DNA from: Sulfuritalea sp.
Lineage (GTDB): Bacteria; Pseudomonadota; Gammaproteobacteria; Burkholderiales; Rhodocyclaceae
DNA: 47,093 nt
Assembly: GCA_011526165.1 (NCBI GenBank)
Contig: WYAY01000223.1
Coordinates: forward strand, 1-47,093
Direction of reading: 5' to 3'
The notes beneath the pieces are model-generated. The model did not search any database. It had not been told where the DNA came from and saw only the letters and a program-made list of their open reading frames with translations. Both the position numbers and the translations under genes were made by a program. Positions 9,880 through 21,237 of the stretch are shown in pieces. Position 1 is the first letter of the stretch, and each line of letters starts with the position of its first letter.

Positions 9880-9929
9880 AGGGCGCAGCGTGAACGGCGA
9901 TTGTACGTCGCCGCCACGCGCTGCGCCCT
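9880..9929 (-). promoter_or_regulatory. Stem-loop between livK and livH
   Basis: An 11-bp perfect stem (9880-9890 with 9919-9929) encloses a second 6-bp stem (9895-9900 with 9908-9913). On the minus strand it is followed by TTTATTTC, giving a weak terminator-like tail. It sits in the 139-base gap between the binding-protein gene and the permease gene. By analogy with other binding-protein operons, it may cap the livK message so that the binding protein is made in excess. Confidence 0.65.
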
Positions 9930-9992
9930 CTCCCGGATTTTCAGCCGGCGTAATCTATCACGCCGGTCGCAGGCCCAAGCGGGCCTAGCCAA

Positions 9993-11138
9993 TTATTTCT
10001 GCAGCACCCACTTGCCGCCTTCGATCTTCACCATCACGCGCGAGCGCTGATCGAGGCCGAGGTGGTCGCTCGGCGTCATGTTGAACACGCCGTGCGCGGC
10101 ATTCAAATTCTTCGTCTGCTCCAGCGCATCGCGCAGGGCGGTGCGGAATGCCTTGCTGCCCGGCTTGCCCTTCTTCAGTGCGGCGGGAGCGGCATTGGCC
10201 AGCAGCAGGCCGGCATCCCAGGCATGCGCACCGAAGGTGGACACGCTGCCCGCGCCATGGGCCTTCTCGTACTTGCCGATGTAATCCAGCGCGGACTTTT
10301 TCACCGGGTTGGAATCCGGCAGCTGCGTTGCCACCAGCACCGGACCGGCGGGCAGGAAGGTGCCCTCGCAGTCCTTGCCGCAGACGCGCAGGAAGTCGTT
10401 GTTGGCGACGCCGTGCGTCTGGTAGATCTTGCCCTTGTAGCCCTTTTCCTTCAGGGTCTTCTGCGGCAGCGCGGCCGGCGTGCCGGAGCCGGCGATCAAG
10501 ACCGCATCAGGATTGGTCGACATGATCTTGAGCACCTGGCCGGTGACCGAGGTGTCGGCACGGTTGTAGCGCTCGCTGGCGACCATCTTGATCTTGCGCA
10601 CTTCGGCGATCTTGCTGAATTCCTGCCACCAGCCTTCGCCATAGGCATCGGAAAAGCCGATGAAGGCCACCGTCTTCACGTTGTTGTTGCCCATGTGCTC
10701 GGTGATGGCGGTCGACATCTGCACATCGTTCTGCGGCGTCTTGAACACCCAGCGGCGCTTGGCATCCACCGGATCGACGATGCGCGCCGAAGCGGCCATC
10801 GAGATCATCGGCGTTTCGGCTTCGGCGGCAATATCCACCATGGCAAGCGAGTTCGGCGTAATGGTCGAGCCGATGATGACGTCCACCTTGTCCTCGGTGA
10901 TCAGCTTGCGGGTATTCTTGACGGCGGTGGTGGTGTCGGAAGCATCGTCGAGAACGATGTATTTGACCTTTTCGCCCGCGATGGTGGTGGGCATCAGGGC
11001 AAAGGTGTTCTTTTCAGGGATACCCAGCGAAGCAGCCGGACCCGTGGCGGAAACCAGCACGCCCACGGTGATATCGGCATAAGCGAGCGAAACTGCTCCG
11101 GTGGACAACAATGCAGCTACCAGGGACTTGATCCTCAT
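9993..11138 (-). CDS. Periplasmic substrate-binding protein of the liv transporter (LivK-like)
   Basis: This 381-residue protein starts with a signal peptide of about 22 residues (MRIKSLVAALLSTGAVSLAYA) and continues ITVGVLVSATGPAASLG, the usual start of a type I periplasmic Leu/Ile/Val-binding fold. IIGSTITPNSLAM and TPMISMAA are ligand-cleft segments of the family. A Cys pair in RVCGKDCEG probably forms a disulfide. The ATG at 11138 has a strong GAGGAGG ribosome site, so the longer open frame upstream is not used. The ligand may be a branched-chain amino acid, amide, urea or an aromatic acid; the sequence alone does not decide. Confidence 0.9.
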   Translation of the reverse strand: MRIKSLVAALLSTGAVSLAYADITVGVLVSATGPAASLGIPEKNTFALMPTTIAGEKVKYIVLDDASDTTTAVKNTRKLITEDKVDVIIGSTITPNSLAMVDIAAEAETPMISMAASARIVDPVDAKRRWVFKTPQNDVQMSTAITEHMGNNNVKTVAFIGFSDAYGEGWWQEFSKIAEVRKIKMVASERYNRADTSVTGQVLKIMSTNPDAVLIAGSGTPAALPQKTLKEKGYKGKIYQTHGVANNDFLRVCGKDCEGTFLPAGPVLVATQLPDSNPVKKSALDYIGKYEKAHGAGSVSTFGAHAWDAGLLLANAAPAALKKGKPGSKAFRTALRDALEQTKNLNAAHGVFNMTPSDHLGLDQRSRVMVKIEGGKWVLQK

Positions 11139-11294
11139 CGACTCCTCCTCAAAAAAACGGTTGCGGCACCGGCACGATGCGCGTGCTGGACCTTGCCGCA
11201 ATCATACAAGCTATGTTTCGACGTGCAAAATCTTCACTCCGGCGCGATCATTGAATTATTTTCTTTATTCCTCAAATAATTGCCGGCATTTTCA

Positions 11295-11324
11295 ATGATA
11301 CAAGATGTAATACTGAGTTGTCCA
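11295..11324 (-). promoter_or_regulatory. Candidate livK promoter
   Basis: On the minus strand TGGACA (11319-11324), an 18-base spacer and TATCAT (11295-11300) each match sigma-70 elements at five of six positions. The site is in an AT-rich 211-base gap between tauE and livK, which otherwise holds no gene. It implies a leader of about 150 bases. Confidence 0.35.
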
Positions 11325-11349
11325 ATGTTGAATCATTTCTTGTTCGGCA

Positions 11350-12114
11350 TCAAGTGAATGTGTCCCATGCGAACTTCAGGATGAAGATGCCAGCCACGCC
11401 AAGAAAGACGCGTCGCACGAAAGCGGCGCCGTGGCGAATCGCCAGATGCGACCCGACCAGCGAGCCGCCGATATTGAACAGCGCCATCGCCAGCCCGATT
11501 GCCAGCAGAACATGCGCATTAGCCCCAAAGAACATCAGCGCCGCCAGGTTGGTGGCGGCATTGACGATCTTCGCCGATACGGATGCCCTCAGAAAATCCA
11601 GCCCGAAGAACCGGACGAACACGAAGATCAGGAAACTGCCGGTACCAGGTCCGAAAAATCCGTCATAGAAGCCGATCACGCCGCCGAAAAGAATCGCCAG
11701 CAGCATGTCGCGTCGGCTGTGCACACGCCGCTGGTCGACAGCCCCCAGGTCCTTCCGCATATAGGTATACACGGTAACAACGATCAGGAGGACCAGCACC
11801 AGGGGTCGCAGCCATTCCTTGGGCAACAGCGCCACCGTCATGGCGCCAAAGTAAGACAGGATAAATGCCGCGATGGCGGCAGGCAGGGCGGCACGCCAGG
11901 GAACATCGATGCGCCGTGCGTAGCGCAGCGCCGCACTGGTGGTGCCAAAGATGCTGGCCAGTTTGTTAGTGCCGAAGAGGGTGGCCGGCTGCGCCTGGGG
12001 CAGCACATTGAAGAGCGCAGGAATCTGGATCAGGCCGCCTCCACCCACCACCGCATCGATCAGGCCTGCCGCGAATGCGGCGGCGCACAATAAAATTAGG
12101 CTACTCGGTTCCAC
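11350..12114 (-). CDS. TauE/SafE (TSUP) family membrane transporter
   Basis: This protein of about 254 residues has seven or eight hydrophobic segments. Its N-terminus reads AAGLIDAVVGGGGLIQIPAL and a middle segment reads GVIGFYDGFFGPGTGSF, the two repeat motifs of the TSUP family. Members export or take up sulfonates, sulfite or other organic acids; the substrate here is unknown. No ATG exists. GTG at 12114 follows GGCGGA at nine bases and gives MEPSSLILL, which fits family length; TTG at 12123 is the alternative. Its start codon lies inside a parS-like palindrome. It follows mnmE by 28 bases and is probably co-transcribed with it. Confidence 0.85.
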   Translation of the reverse strand: MEPSSLILLCAAAFAAGLIDAVVGGGGLIQIPALFNVLPQAQPATLFGTNKLASIFGTTSAALRYARRIDVPWRAALPAAIAAFILSYFGAMTVALLPKEWLRPLVLVLLIVVTVYTYMRKDLGAVDQRRVHSRRDMLLAILFGGVIGFYDGFFGPGTGSFLIFVFVRFFGLDFLRASVSAKIVNAATNLAALMFFGANAHVLLAIGLAMALFNIGGSLVGSHLAIRHGAAFVRRVFLGVAGIFILKFAWDTFT

Positions 12115-12122
12115 GTGGAACA
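12107..12122. promoter_or_regulatory. Second parS-like site, over the tauE start
   Basis: GGTTCCACGTGGAACA differs at one base from the palindromic parS form TGTTCCACGTGGAACA. It lies 28 bp from mnmE and covers the proposed GTG start of the tauE-like gene. ParB proteins commonly accept either base pair flanking the CACGTG core seen in the two sites of this window. Confidence 0.75.
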
Positions 12123-12142
12123 ATCCGCCGGATGTCCGGGTT

Positions 12143-13492
12143 TCACTTGCCGATGCAGAAGCGGGAGAAGATTTCTCCCAGCAGGTCGTCCGGGGTGAAT
12201 TCCCCGGTGATGCTGCCGAGGGCTTCCTGGGCCAGCCGCAGTTCTTCCGCCAAGAGTTCGGCTTGCGCTTGCCGGGCCTGCGCCTCGAGCAAGTGTGCCC
12301 GCGCTTCCTTGAGCGCAAGCAGGTGGCGCTCCCGCGCCATGAACACATCTTCTGCTCCCGCCTGCCAGCCCGCCACCCGCAGCAACTCCTGCTCCAGCAG
12401 GGACATCCCGTCGCCGGTCTTTGCCGACAACCAAAGTGCAACCCGTCCTCCGGCGACCTCCCGGGAAGCAGCATGCCCCGCCAGATCGGACTTGTTATGC
12501 AGAACGATCTGCTCGATGTTGCCGGGCAGGCGCGCCACGATGGTACGGTCGGCCTCGGTCATTCCCGTTCGCGCATCCAGCATATGCAGAACGACGTCCG
12601 CGCGCCCGATTTCCTTCCAGCTGCGGGCGATGCCTAGCTGTTCGATCTCGTCCTCGGTTTCGCGCAGCCCGGCGGTATCGATGACATGCAGCGGAATTCC
12701 CTCGATCTGGATCGTCTCGCGAAGGGCATCCCGCGTCGTGCCGGGTATGGCCGTCACGATGGCCCGCTCCTCCCCGGCTAGGCGATTGAGCAGGCTGGAT
12801 TTGCCGACGTTGGGCTGGCCGACCAGGACGACATGCAGTCCCTTTCGCAACAAACTGCCTTGGCGCGCCTTGGCCAGTAATCGGTCGACGTCCCGGATCT
12901 GGGCCGATAACCTGCCGTCCGCGTCGGTCTGGTGCAGAAAGTCGACATCCTCTTCCGGAAAATCCAGCGTGGCTTCAACGAGGGTGCGCAGGGCAATGAG
13001 CTGTTCGACCAACTCATGGACGGCGCTGGAAAACTCCCCCGAAAGCGAGCGGATGGCGGAACGTGCCGCCGCCGCCGTCGAGGCCTCGATCAGATCCGCC
13101 ACCGCTTCGGCCTGGGCCAGGTCCAGTTTGTCGTTGAAAAAGGCGCGACGGGTGAACTCGCCGGGCTCGGCCAGGCGCGCGCCCAGTTCGAGACAGCGCT
13201 GCAGGAGCAGTTCCATCACCACCGGGCCGCCATGCCCCTGCAGCTCGAGAACATCCTCGCCAGTGTAGGAATGGGGGGCCGGAAAATACAGCGCGATACC
13301 CTCGTCGATTTCCGCAGCTGCCGCATCGAGAAATCGGCCGAAAGTGGCAAGCCGGGGAGAAAGTTCGCGGCCGGTCAGCTGCCGGGCCTGCGAAGCGAGA
13401 TCGGGCCCGGACAGTCGCACCACGCCAATGCCACCGCGACCCGGCGCAGTGGCGATGGCGACGATGACATCAGCTGGCTTTTTGCTTGCCAC
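12143..13492 (-). CDS. mnmE: tRNA modification GTPase MnmE (TrmE)
   Basis: This 449-residue GTPase partners MnmG in wobble-uridine modification. The N-terminal folate-binding domain starts [22 protein letters not shown]. The G domain inserted in the helical region has G1 GQPNVGKS (225-232), IPGTTRD, DTAGLRE and NKSD. The C-terminus ends FCIGK, whose cysteine is the conserved family residue. The ATG lies inside yidC; the two genes overlap by 23 bases. The length is as expected. Confidence 0.97.
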   Translation of the reverse strand: MASKKPADVIVAIATAPGRGGIGVVRLSGPDLASQARQLTGRELSPRLATFGRFLDAAAAEIDEGIALYFPAPHSYTGEDVLELQGHGGPVVMELLLQRCLELGARLAEPGEFTRRAFFNDKLDLAQAEAVADLIEASTAAAARSAIRSLSGEFSSAVHELVEQLIALRTLVEATLDFPEEDVDFLHQTDADGRLSAQIRDVDRLLAKARQGSLLRKGLHVVLVGQPNVGKSSLLNRLAGEERAIVTAIPGTTRDALRETIQIEGIPLHVIDTAGLRETEDEIEQLGIARSWKEIGRADVVLHMLDARTGMTEADRTIVARLPGNIEQIVLHNKSDLAGHAASREVAGGRVALWLSAKTGDGMSLLEQELLRVAGWQAGAEDVFMARERHLLALKEARAHLLEAQARQAQAELLAEELRLAQEALGSITGEFTPDDLLGEIFSRFCIGK

Positions 13493-15131
13493 CCTCGATC
13501 AGGCGCGTGATCCGCCACTGCTGGGCGATCGACAGGATGTTATTGACCGTCCAGTACAGCACCAGTCCGGACGGGAACCAGAGGAACATGAAGGTAAACA
13601 CGATCGGCATGGCTGTCATCACCTTGGCCTGGATCGGGTCGGGCGGGGTCGGGTTCAGCTTGGTCTGCACCACCATCGACACGCCCATGATGATGGGCAG
13701 AACGTAATAGGGATCCATGGCGGAGAGATCCTCGATCCAGAGAATCCAGGGCGCGTGGCGCATCTCGACGCTGCCCAGCAGGACCCAGTAAAGGGCAATG
13801 AACACGGGGATCTGCACGAGGATGGGAAGGCAGCCGCCGAGAGGGTTGATCTTTTCCTTGCGGTACAGCTCCATCATTTCCTGGTTCATGCGATTGCGGT
13901 CCGAAGCGAATTGCTCCTTGATTTTCATGAGCTTCGGCGTCACCACCTTCATTTTCGCCATGGAACGGTAACTCGCTGCCGAAAGCGGATAGAACATGCC
14001 CTTGATAAGTACGGTCAGGAGGATGATCGACCAGCCCCAATTGCCGACGAAGCGGTGGATCAGTTCGAGCAGCCAGTAGATCGGCGCGGCGATCACCGTC
14101 AGCCAGCCATAGTCCACCACCAGATCGAATCCGGGCGCAATCTTCTCCAGCTTGGCTTGTTCCTGCGGCCCGGCGTAGAGCGGCACGCCAACTCTGGCCG
14201 TCTGTCCGGGTGCCACCGCCGCCACCGGCAGGATGATGCCCGCCGAATACAGGTTGTCGGCCACCTTGCGCATGAAAAACTCGCGCTCTTCATTGCCCTT
14301 CGGCGTCCAGCCGGCGACGAAGTAATGCTGCACCATTGCCACCCAGCCGTCCCTGGCCTTCTGGACGAACTTGGCCTTGCCCTTTTCGATATCGGCGAAA
14401 TCGATCTTCTGGAACTTGCCCTCATCCGTATAGATCGCAGGACCGGTAAAGGTAGCGATATTGGTCATGCTGGCTTCCGGCACCTTGCCATCGCGCGTCA
14501 GCTGGTAATAGGCGTGTGCAGCAAAGGGGTCCGGGCGCTGATTGACGATCTCATAACCGATGTCGATCTGGTAGCTGTTGCGGTGGAAGGTGTAGACCTT
14601 GACCACCCGCAGGCCATTCGCTGACGGCGCTTCGAGCCTGACCTCCAGCTGATCGGAATCCGCCTTCATTTCGTGGGGGCCCGGATCCAGCCTGAACTCC
14701 GTCTTGTGATTGGGCAGTCCTTCGCCGATCAGCCCGCTTTGCGCCAGATAGGTGCGATCCTTGGAAATCTCCATCAGGACAAAGGGCTGATCCTTGTCCT
14801 CGGTAGCCTTGTGGCGGATCAGTTCCAGACGCAGCAGATCCCCTCCGATGGATGAAATCTCGGCAAGGTAAAGATCCGTCTTTACCAGCGCCTTTGCGCC
14901 TGTTGCCGGCTGCCCGGGCGCAGGCACTGCCGAGGCGGACACCGCCGGCGCAACAGACAGGCCGGAAGAAGGCGTTGGGGGCGCCCCCGTATCTTGCTGT
15001 GCGGCCTGTGACGGTGCGTTCTGGCCAGCGACGGCGGGTGGGTTCGGCTTATTGTGCAACTGCCAGCCATCCCAAAGCATGAACAGGGAGAAGAGGAAGA
15101 CCAGCAGGAGGATCAGGCGTTGATTGTCCAT
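13470..15131 (-). CDS. yidC: Membrane protein insertase YidC
   Basis: This 553-residue inner-membrane insertase acts alone or with SecYEG. An N-terminal anchor ([16 protein letters not shown]) is followed by a Pro/Ala-rich linker, a large periplasmic domain up to about residue 340, and the conserved five-helix core. The core includes [21 protein letters not shown] and, before the last segments, [20 protein letters not shown]. Length and layout match Gram-negative YidC. ATG at 15131 is preferred over the TTG one codon earlier. The 3' end overlaps mnmE by 23 bases. Confidence 0.97.
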   Translation of the reverse strand: MDNQRLILLLVFLFSLFMLWDGWQLHNKPNPPAVAGQNAPSQAAQQDTGAPPTPSSGLSVAPAVSASAVPAPGQPATGAKALVKTDLYLAEISSIGGDLLRLELIRHKATEDKDQPFVLMEISKDRTYLAQSGLIGEGLPNHKTEFRLDPGPHEMKADSDQLEVRLEAPSANGLRVVKVYTFHRNSYQIDIGYEIVNQRPDPFAAHAYYQLTRDGKVPEASMTNIATFTGPAIYTDEGKFQKIDFADIEKGKAKFVQKARDGWVAMVQHYFVAGWTPKGNEEREFFMRKVADNLYSAGIILPVAAVAPGQTARVGVPLYAGPQEQAKLEKIAPGFDLVVDYGWLTVIAAPIYWLLELIHRFVGNWGWSIILLTVLIKGMFYPLSAASYRSMAKMKVVTPKLMKIKEQFASDRNRMNQEMMELYRKEKINPLGGCLPILVQIPVFIALYWVLLGSVEMRHAPWILWIEDLSAMDPYYVLPIIMGVSMVVQTKLNPTPPDPIQAKVMTAMPIVFTFMFLWFPSGLVLYWTVNNILSIAQQWRITRLIEGGKQKAS

Positions 15132-15157
15132 CAATCGGCTCTTGGAATCAGTAATGC

Positions 15158-15367
15158 TCAGGGAACGGGATCATATCCGCCCGGATGCCAGGGGTGGCAA
15201 CGTGAAACGCGCTTGGCCGCGAGCCAGGATCCCTTGCAGCCGCCATGCTTCTCAAGGGCTTCAATGGCGTATTCGGAACAACTCGGATGGAACCGGCAGC
15301 TTCTTCCCAGCAACGGGCTGATGGCCAGACGATACGCGCGCACGATAAGAACAAGCAGTCTTTTCAT
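15158..15367 (-). CDS. yidD: Membrane protein insertion efficiency factor YidD
   Basis: This 69-residue protein has the family pattern [15 protein letters not shown], then [15 protein letters not shown], then [17 protein letters not shown], with three conserved cysteines. It has an amphipathic N-terminus and is thought to assist membrane insertion together with YidC. Its ATG overlaps the rnpA stop as ATGA, and the yidC start follows 26 bases after its stop. Confidence 0.96.
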   Translation of the reverse strand: MKRLLVLIVRAYRLAISPLLGRSCRFHPSCSEYAIEALEKHGGCKGSWLAAKRVSRCHPWHPGGYDPVP

Positions 15368-15720
15368 TGAGAAAGGCGAGCAAACAGCCCGTCTATGTCA
15401 CTTCGCAAGGCGCGGCGGTCCGGTGCATCCAGACGAATAGCTAGACGCACGACAATATCCCTTTGTGGAAGCCCGCCACGTGAAAGGCGGAAGGATTCTC
15501 GCACAATGCGCCGGATCTGGTTGCGGTTCACTGCGGAGCGGACGAACTTTTTTGCGATGACTACGCCGAGCCGAGCCGATACCGCGGCATTCGGCCTGTA
15601 CAACAGCTCGAAGTACTTGCCGCGCAGTGCCCTTCGAAAAGCAAAAACGGATGAAAACTCATCCGTTTTGCGTAGCCGGTGTTCGCCGCGGAAGCCTAGA
15701 TCGACAACCGCCGTCGGCAC
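15364..15720 (-). CDS. rnpA: Ribonuclease P protein component
   Basis: This basic protein supports the RNase P RNA in tRNA 5' processing. [12 protein letters not shown], then [21 protein letters not shown] contains the conserved RNR-type core of RnpA. GTG at 15720, one base after the rpmH stop, gives 118 residues, close to E. coli RnpA (119). The same frame stays open back to an ATG at 15810 inside rpmH; that start would add 30 residues not typical of the family. No strong ribosome site is visible, so translation is probably coupled to rpmH. Confidence 0.93.
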   Translation of the reverse strand: MPTAVVDLGFRGEHRLRKTDEFSSVFAFRRALRGKYFELLYRPNAAVSARLGVVIAKKFVRSAVNRNQIRRIVRESFRLSRGGLPQRDIVVRLAIRLDAPDRRALRSDIDGLFARLSQ

Positions 15721-15721
15721 A

Positions 15722-15856
15722 TCAAACGCCGAGTCGGCCGCGTCCCTTGGCCCGACGGGCACGAATAACTGCACGGCCGCCGCGCGTGCGCATGCGGACA
15801 AGAAAACCATGGGTGCGTTTGCGCCGGATTACGGATGGTTGGTAGGTGCGTTTCAT
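15722..15856 (-). CDS. rpmH: 50S ribosomal protein L34
   Basis: The 44-residue product starts [18 protein letters not shown] and ends in the usual Arg/Lys/Gly-rich tail; it is a textbook L34. It is the first gene of the rpmH-rnpA-yidD-yidC-mnmE operon, 32 bases downstream of a good sigma-70 promoter. It was read directly from the minus strand because it is too short for a long-ORF scan. Confidence 0.97.
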   Translation of the reverse strand: MKRTYQPSVIRRKRTHGFLVRMRTRGGRAVIRARRAKGRGRLGV

Positions 15857-15887
15857 GGCTGCCGTTTGTGCAAAAAAAGAACTCGCA

Positions 15888-15916
15888 ATTACATCTTTTA
15901 ATTACAGTTTTGTCAA
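15888..15916 (-). promoter_or_regulatory. rpmH promoter
   Basis: On the minus strand a perfect -35 TTGACA (15911-15916) is followed by a 17-base spacer and -10 TGTAAT (15888-15893). Transcription should start near 15881 and give a leader of about 25 bases. A consensus DnaA box lies 21 bases upstream of the -35. Confidence 0.8.
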
Positions 15917-15936
15917 GATCATTTTTTTTCCTGGCC

Positions 15937-15945
15937 TGTGGATAA
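15937..15945 (-). promoter_or_regulatory. DnaA box in the rpmH-dnaA gap
   Basis: TGTGGATAA on the plus strand is the exact complement of the consensus TTATCCACA. It sits in the 251-base gap between the divergent rpmH and dnaA genes. The gap also has an AT-rich run at about 16012-16055. The site could serve autoregulation of dnaA, or the origin itself. Confidence 0.75.
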
Positions 15946-16107
15946 CTCTTGTTAAATAGCGCTAGAATTCGCCACTCGATGTGCGCGAAAGCGCTGCTTT
16001 CAGCACCCCGATATTATAAAAATAATCAAAATAAAACAATTGCTTATAAAAAACCAACCGGATTCAGGCGATCAGCATGCGGATAGCATGGTGACGGATC
16101 GATAAGA

Positions 16108-17487
16108 ATGAATGCTTTTTGGTCATCCTGCCTGCAGCAATTAGAGCAGGAATTGCCCCCACAACAATTCAATACCTGGATCAAGGCGCTTCGGCTTGAG
16201 AAAGAAGACGCTGCGAACGGCCACGACCTCAAAATTGTCGCTCCCAACCGTTTCGTTCTGCAGTGGGTTCGTGAACGCTACCTGCGTCGGCTGGAAGACA
16301 TGGCCCGTCAGTTCTTTGCCGAGCCGGTACAGATCTCGATCAATCTTCCGGAGGCATCTGAAGCCGAGCGGTTGGAAATCATGTCACCGGCAATTCAAGG
16401 CAGAATTGCCGTAGCGGACAGGCCGAATATCATTCCGGCCTATGCCAGTCCCGATGCCGCTTACGAAAAAACGCGCCTCAATTCGACCTTCACCTTCGAC
16501 ACGCTGGTTACCGGTCGCGCCAACGACCTTGCGCGCGCCGCTGCCTATCAGGTGGCCCTGAATCCGGGGACGTCCTACAACCCGCTGTTCGTCTATGGCG
16601 GGGTCGGCCTCGGCAAAACCCACCTGATCCATGCGCTCGGCAACGAGGTATACCGGGAGAACCCGGACAAAGTCATCCGCTACGTTCATGCCGAGGATTA
16701 TTACGCAGACGTGGTGCGCGCCTATCAGCAGAAATCCTTCGATGTCTTCAAGCGTTACTACCGCTCACTCGACCTGCTGCTGATCGACGACATCCAGTTC
16801 TTCAACAACAAGAATCGCACCCAGGAAGAATTCTTTTATGCCTTCAACGCGCTGATCGAAGCAAAGAAGCAGATCGTCATCACCTGCGATACCTATCCCA
16901 AGGACATCACCGGCCTGGAAGATCGCCTCATCTCGCGCTTCGATTGGGGCCTGACCGTCGCCATCGAGCCGCCCGAGCTCGAAATGCGGGTTGCCATCCT
17001 TAAAAAGAAGGCTGAAGCGGAACGCATCGAAGTCAGCGAGGATGTCGCCTTCCTGATCGCCAAGCATCTGCGCTCCAATGTGCGCGAACTCGAAGGTGCG
17101 CTGAAAAAGGTACTCGCCTTCGCCCGTTTCCATGGACGAGAAATCAACCTCGAACTGGCCAAGGAAGCGCTCAAGGATCTGCTTGGCGCGCATAACCGAC
17201 AGATCACATTCGAATCCATCCAGAAAACCGTTGCCGAGTACTACAAGATCAAGGTCTCGGACATGCATTCGAAAAAAAGGACGCGCATCGTTGCCCGGCC
17301 GCGCCAGGTTGCCATGTGGCTGGCGAAGGAACTGACGCCAGCCAGTTTGCCGGCCATCGGCGAAGCATTTGGCGGCCGCGACCACACAACCGTGTTGCAT
17401 GCCTGTCGAACCATTTCCGATCTGCGCCTGAAAGACACCACTATCAACCATGATCTGTTGGTTCTTACCCAGGTTCTGAAAGGCTGA
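16108..17487 (+). CDS. dnaA: Chromosomal replication initiator DnaA
   Basis: This 459-residue AAA+ initiator binds DnaA boxes and opens the origin. Domain I begins [21 protein letters not shown]. Walker A is GGVGLGKT (164-171) and Walker B is [10 protein letters not shown]. The ISRFDWGL segment holds the arginine finger region. The C-terminal DNA-binding domain carries the signature [14 protein letters not shown]. The ATG has only a weak ribosome site (GATAAGA). Consensus DnaA boxes lie in both flanking gaps. Confidence 0.98.
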   Translation: MNAFWSSCLQQLEQELPPQQFNTWIKALRLEKEDAANGHDLKIVAPNRFVLQWVRERYLRRLEDMARQFFAEPVQISINLPEASEAERLEIMSPAIQGRIAVADRPNIIPAYASPDAAYEKTRLNSTFTFDTLVTGRANDLARAAAYQVALNPGTSYNPLFVYGGVGLGKTHLIHALGNEVYRENPDKVIRYVHAEDYYADVVRAYQQKSFDVFKRYYRSLDLLLIDDIQFFNNKNRTQEEFFYAFNALIEAKKQIVITCDTYPKDITGLEDRLISRFDWGLTVAIEPPELEMRVAILKKKAEAERIEVSEDVAFLIAKHLRSNVRELEGALKKVLAFARFHGREINLELAKEALKDLLGAHNRQITFESIQKTVAEYYKIKVSDMHSKKRTRIVARPRQVAMWLAKELTPASLPAIGEAFGGRDHTTVLHACRTISDLRLKDTTINHDLLVLTQVLKG

Positions 17488-17504
17488 ACAACCTGATGAC
17501 GATT

Positions 17505-17513
17505 TGTGGATAA
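17505..17513 (-). promoter_or_regulatory. DnaA box, consensus
   Basis: TGTGGATAA is the exact complement of TTATCCACA, 18 bases after the dnaA stop codon. Confidence 0.75.
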
Positions 17514-17586
17514 GCCCCGATAAACGCCTGTGCGCAAATTCTTTCAACAATCTCTACACAGCCATCTGCTACGCTTGTCCAGACAC

Positions 17587-17595
17587 TTATCAACA
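17587..17595 (+). promoter_or_regulatory. DnaA box, one mismatch
   Basis: TTATCAACA differs from TTATCCACA at one base and borders an AT-rich stretch. Confidence 0.5.
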
Positions 17596-17629
17596 AAATA
17601 ACTATATGTTTTTTTAAACATTTAATGCT

Positions 17630-17638
17630 TTTTCCACA
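17630..17638 (+). promoter_or_regulatory. DnaA box, one mismatch
   Basis: TTTTCCACA differs from TTATCCACA at one base, 41 bases before the dnaN start, in the same orientation as the site at 17587. Confidence 0.5.
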
Positions 17639-17678
17639 CTTACGGCCGGTGTACTAATAACTAGTTGGAGATTTATAT

Positions 17679-18785
17679 ATGCTCCTTATCAAAACCAAAC
17701 GTGACAACATTCTGACGCCACTCCAATCGGTTTGCGGCATCGTCGAGAAACGTCACACCCTGCCTATTCTTTCGAACGTACTGATCGAGAAAAGCGGCGA
17801 TCAGTTGACCTTGCTGGCGACCGACATCGAGATCCAGATCAGGACGCATACGGATGGGGCGGCAGGAACGGAAAAAACCGCAGTTACGGTCGGCGCCAGA
17901 AAACTTCAGGACATCCTGCGTTCTCTTCCCGACAGTGCGGAAGTGAGTTTGGAGCTTTCCGACAAGCGCATGCAGGTGCGTGCCGGCAAGAGCCGCTTCA
18001 ACCTGCAGACGTTGCCGGCGGAGGATTACCCGCGCATGGCCCAGGCAGGTAGCGAACAGACCGGTCTGCAACTGACGCAGAAACAGTTCAAGCGGCTGAT
18101 CGGATTGGTGCAGTACGCCATGGCGCAGCAGGATATTCGTTATTATCTCAACGGCCTGCTGCTGGTGGTGACGGGCAACGAGATTCGCGTGGTCGCCACA
18201 GATGGCCACCGTCTCGCCTATGCCAGTGAGCAGCTTGCCGAGAACAAGCAGCGTATGGAAGTGATTCTGCCGCGCAAGACGGTTCTGGAACTTTCCCGCC
18301 TGCTGGCGGATAACGACGAGGCGCTCGACATCCGCCTGTCGCCGAACCAGGCTACCTTCCGCTTCGGCGAGATCGAACTCGTATCAAAGCTGATCGACGG
18401 AAAATTTCCGGATTATGAGAGGGTCATTCCGCAGAATCACACCAAGGTGATCACCCTGCCGAGGACGGTACTTCTGCAATCCCTGCACAGGGCGGCCATT
18501 TTGACCAACGAGAAGTTTCGCGGCGTCCGCCTGGTGCTTGCGCCCGGCAGCCTCAAGATCATCAGCAGCAACGCGGATCAGGAGGAAGCCCAGGAGGAAC
18601 TGGAGATCAGCTACGACGAGGAAGCGCTCGATATTGGCTTCAACGTCACCTACCTGCTGGACGTGCTCAACAACGTATCCAACGACAATATCGAGGTTCG
18701 ACTGGCGGACGCCAACTCGAGCGCGCTCATCACACTGCCCGGTAACGAGCAATTCAGGTATGTCGTCATGCCGATGCGCATCTGA
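17679..18785 (+). CDS. dnaN: DNA polymerase III beta sliding clamp
   Basis: This 368-residue protein forms the ring clamp that tethers polymerase to DNA. It has the three-domain clamp layout. QDIRYYLNGLLLVV and VATDGHRLAYA are conserved middle-domain segments, and the C-terminus ends YVVMPMRI, the clamp hallmark. A GGAG ribosome site precedes the ATG. It stands between dnaA and gyrB; recF is absent from its common place. Confidence 0.98.
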   Translation: MLLIKTKRDNILTPLQSVCGIVEKRHTLPILSNVLIEKSGDQLTLLATDIEIQIRTHTDGAAGTEKTAVTVGARKLQDILRSLPDSAEVSLELSDKRMQVRAGKSRFNLQTLPAEDYPRMAQAGSEQTGLQLTQKQFKRLIGLVQYAMAQQDIRYYLNGLLLVVTGNEIRVVATDGHRLAYASEQLAENKQRMEVILPRKTVLELSRLLADNDEALDIRLSPNQATFRFGEIELVSKLIDGKFPDYERVIPQNHTKVITLPRTVLLQSLHRAAILTNEKFRGVRLVLAPGSLKIISSNADQEEAQEELEISYDEEALDIGFNVTYLLDVLNNVSNDNIEVRLADANSSALITLPGNEQFRYVVMPMRI

Positions 18786-18807
18786 GTCACCAATGGAGCA
18801 GTCATAG

Positions 18808-21236
<2,429 letters not shown>

Positions 21237-21237
<1 letters not shown>

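Larger units (their letters stand above)
17488..17678. other. Candidate oriC region between dnaA and dnaN
   Basis: This 191-base gap holds three DnaA-box-like sites and an AT-rich stretch (about 17587-17638) that could unwind. The boxes are a consensus site at 17505-17513 (TGTGGATAA), TTATCAACA at 17587-17595 and TTTTCCACA at 17630-17638, the last two with one mismatch each. No gene fits. The rpmH-dnaA gap is the competing candidate. Confidence 0.55.

Noticed and set aside
12143-12474. tauE frame extended upstream to 12474
   Set aside because: It would overlap mnmE by more than 300 bases and add residues with no membrane character; GTG at 12114 gives family length.
15472-15489. CACGTGAAA in rnpA as parS
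   Set aside because: The left arm is CCCGC in place of TGTTT, so only about half of the 16 bases match.
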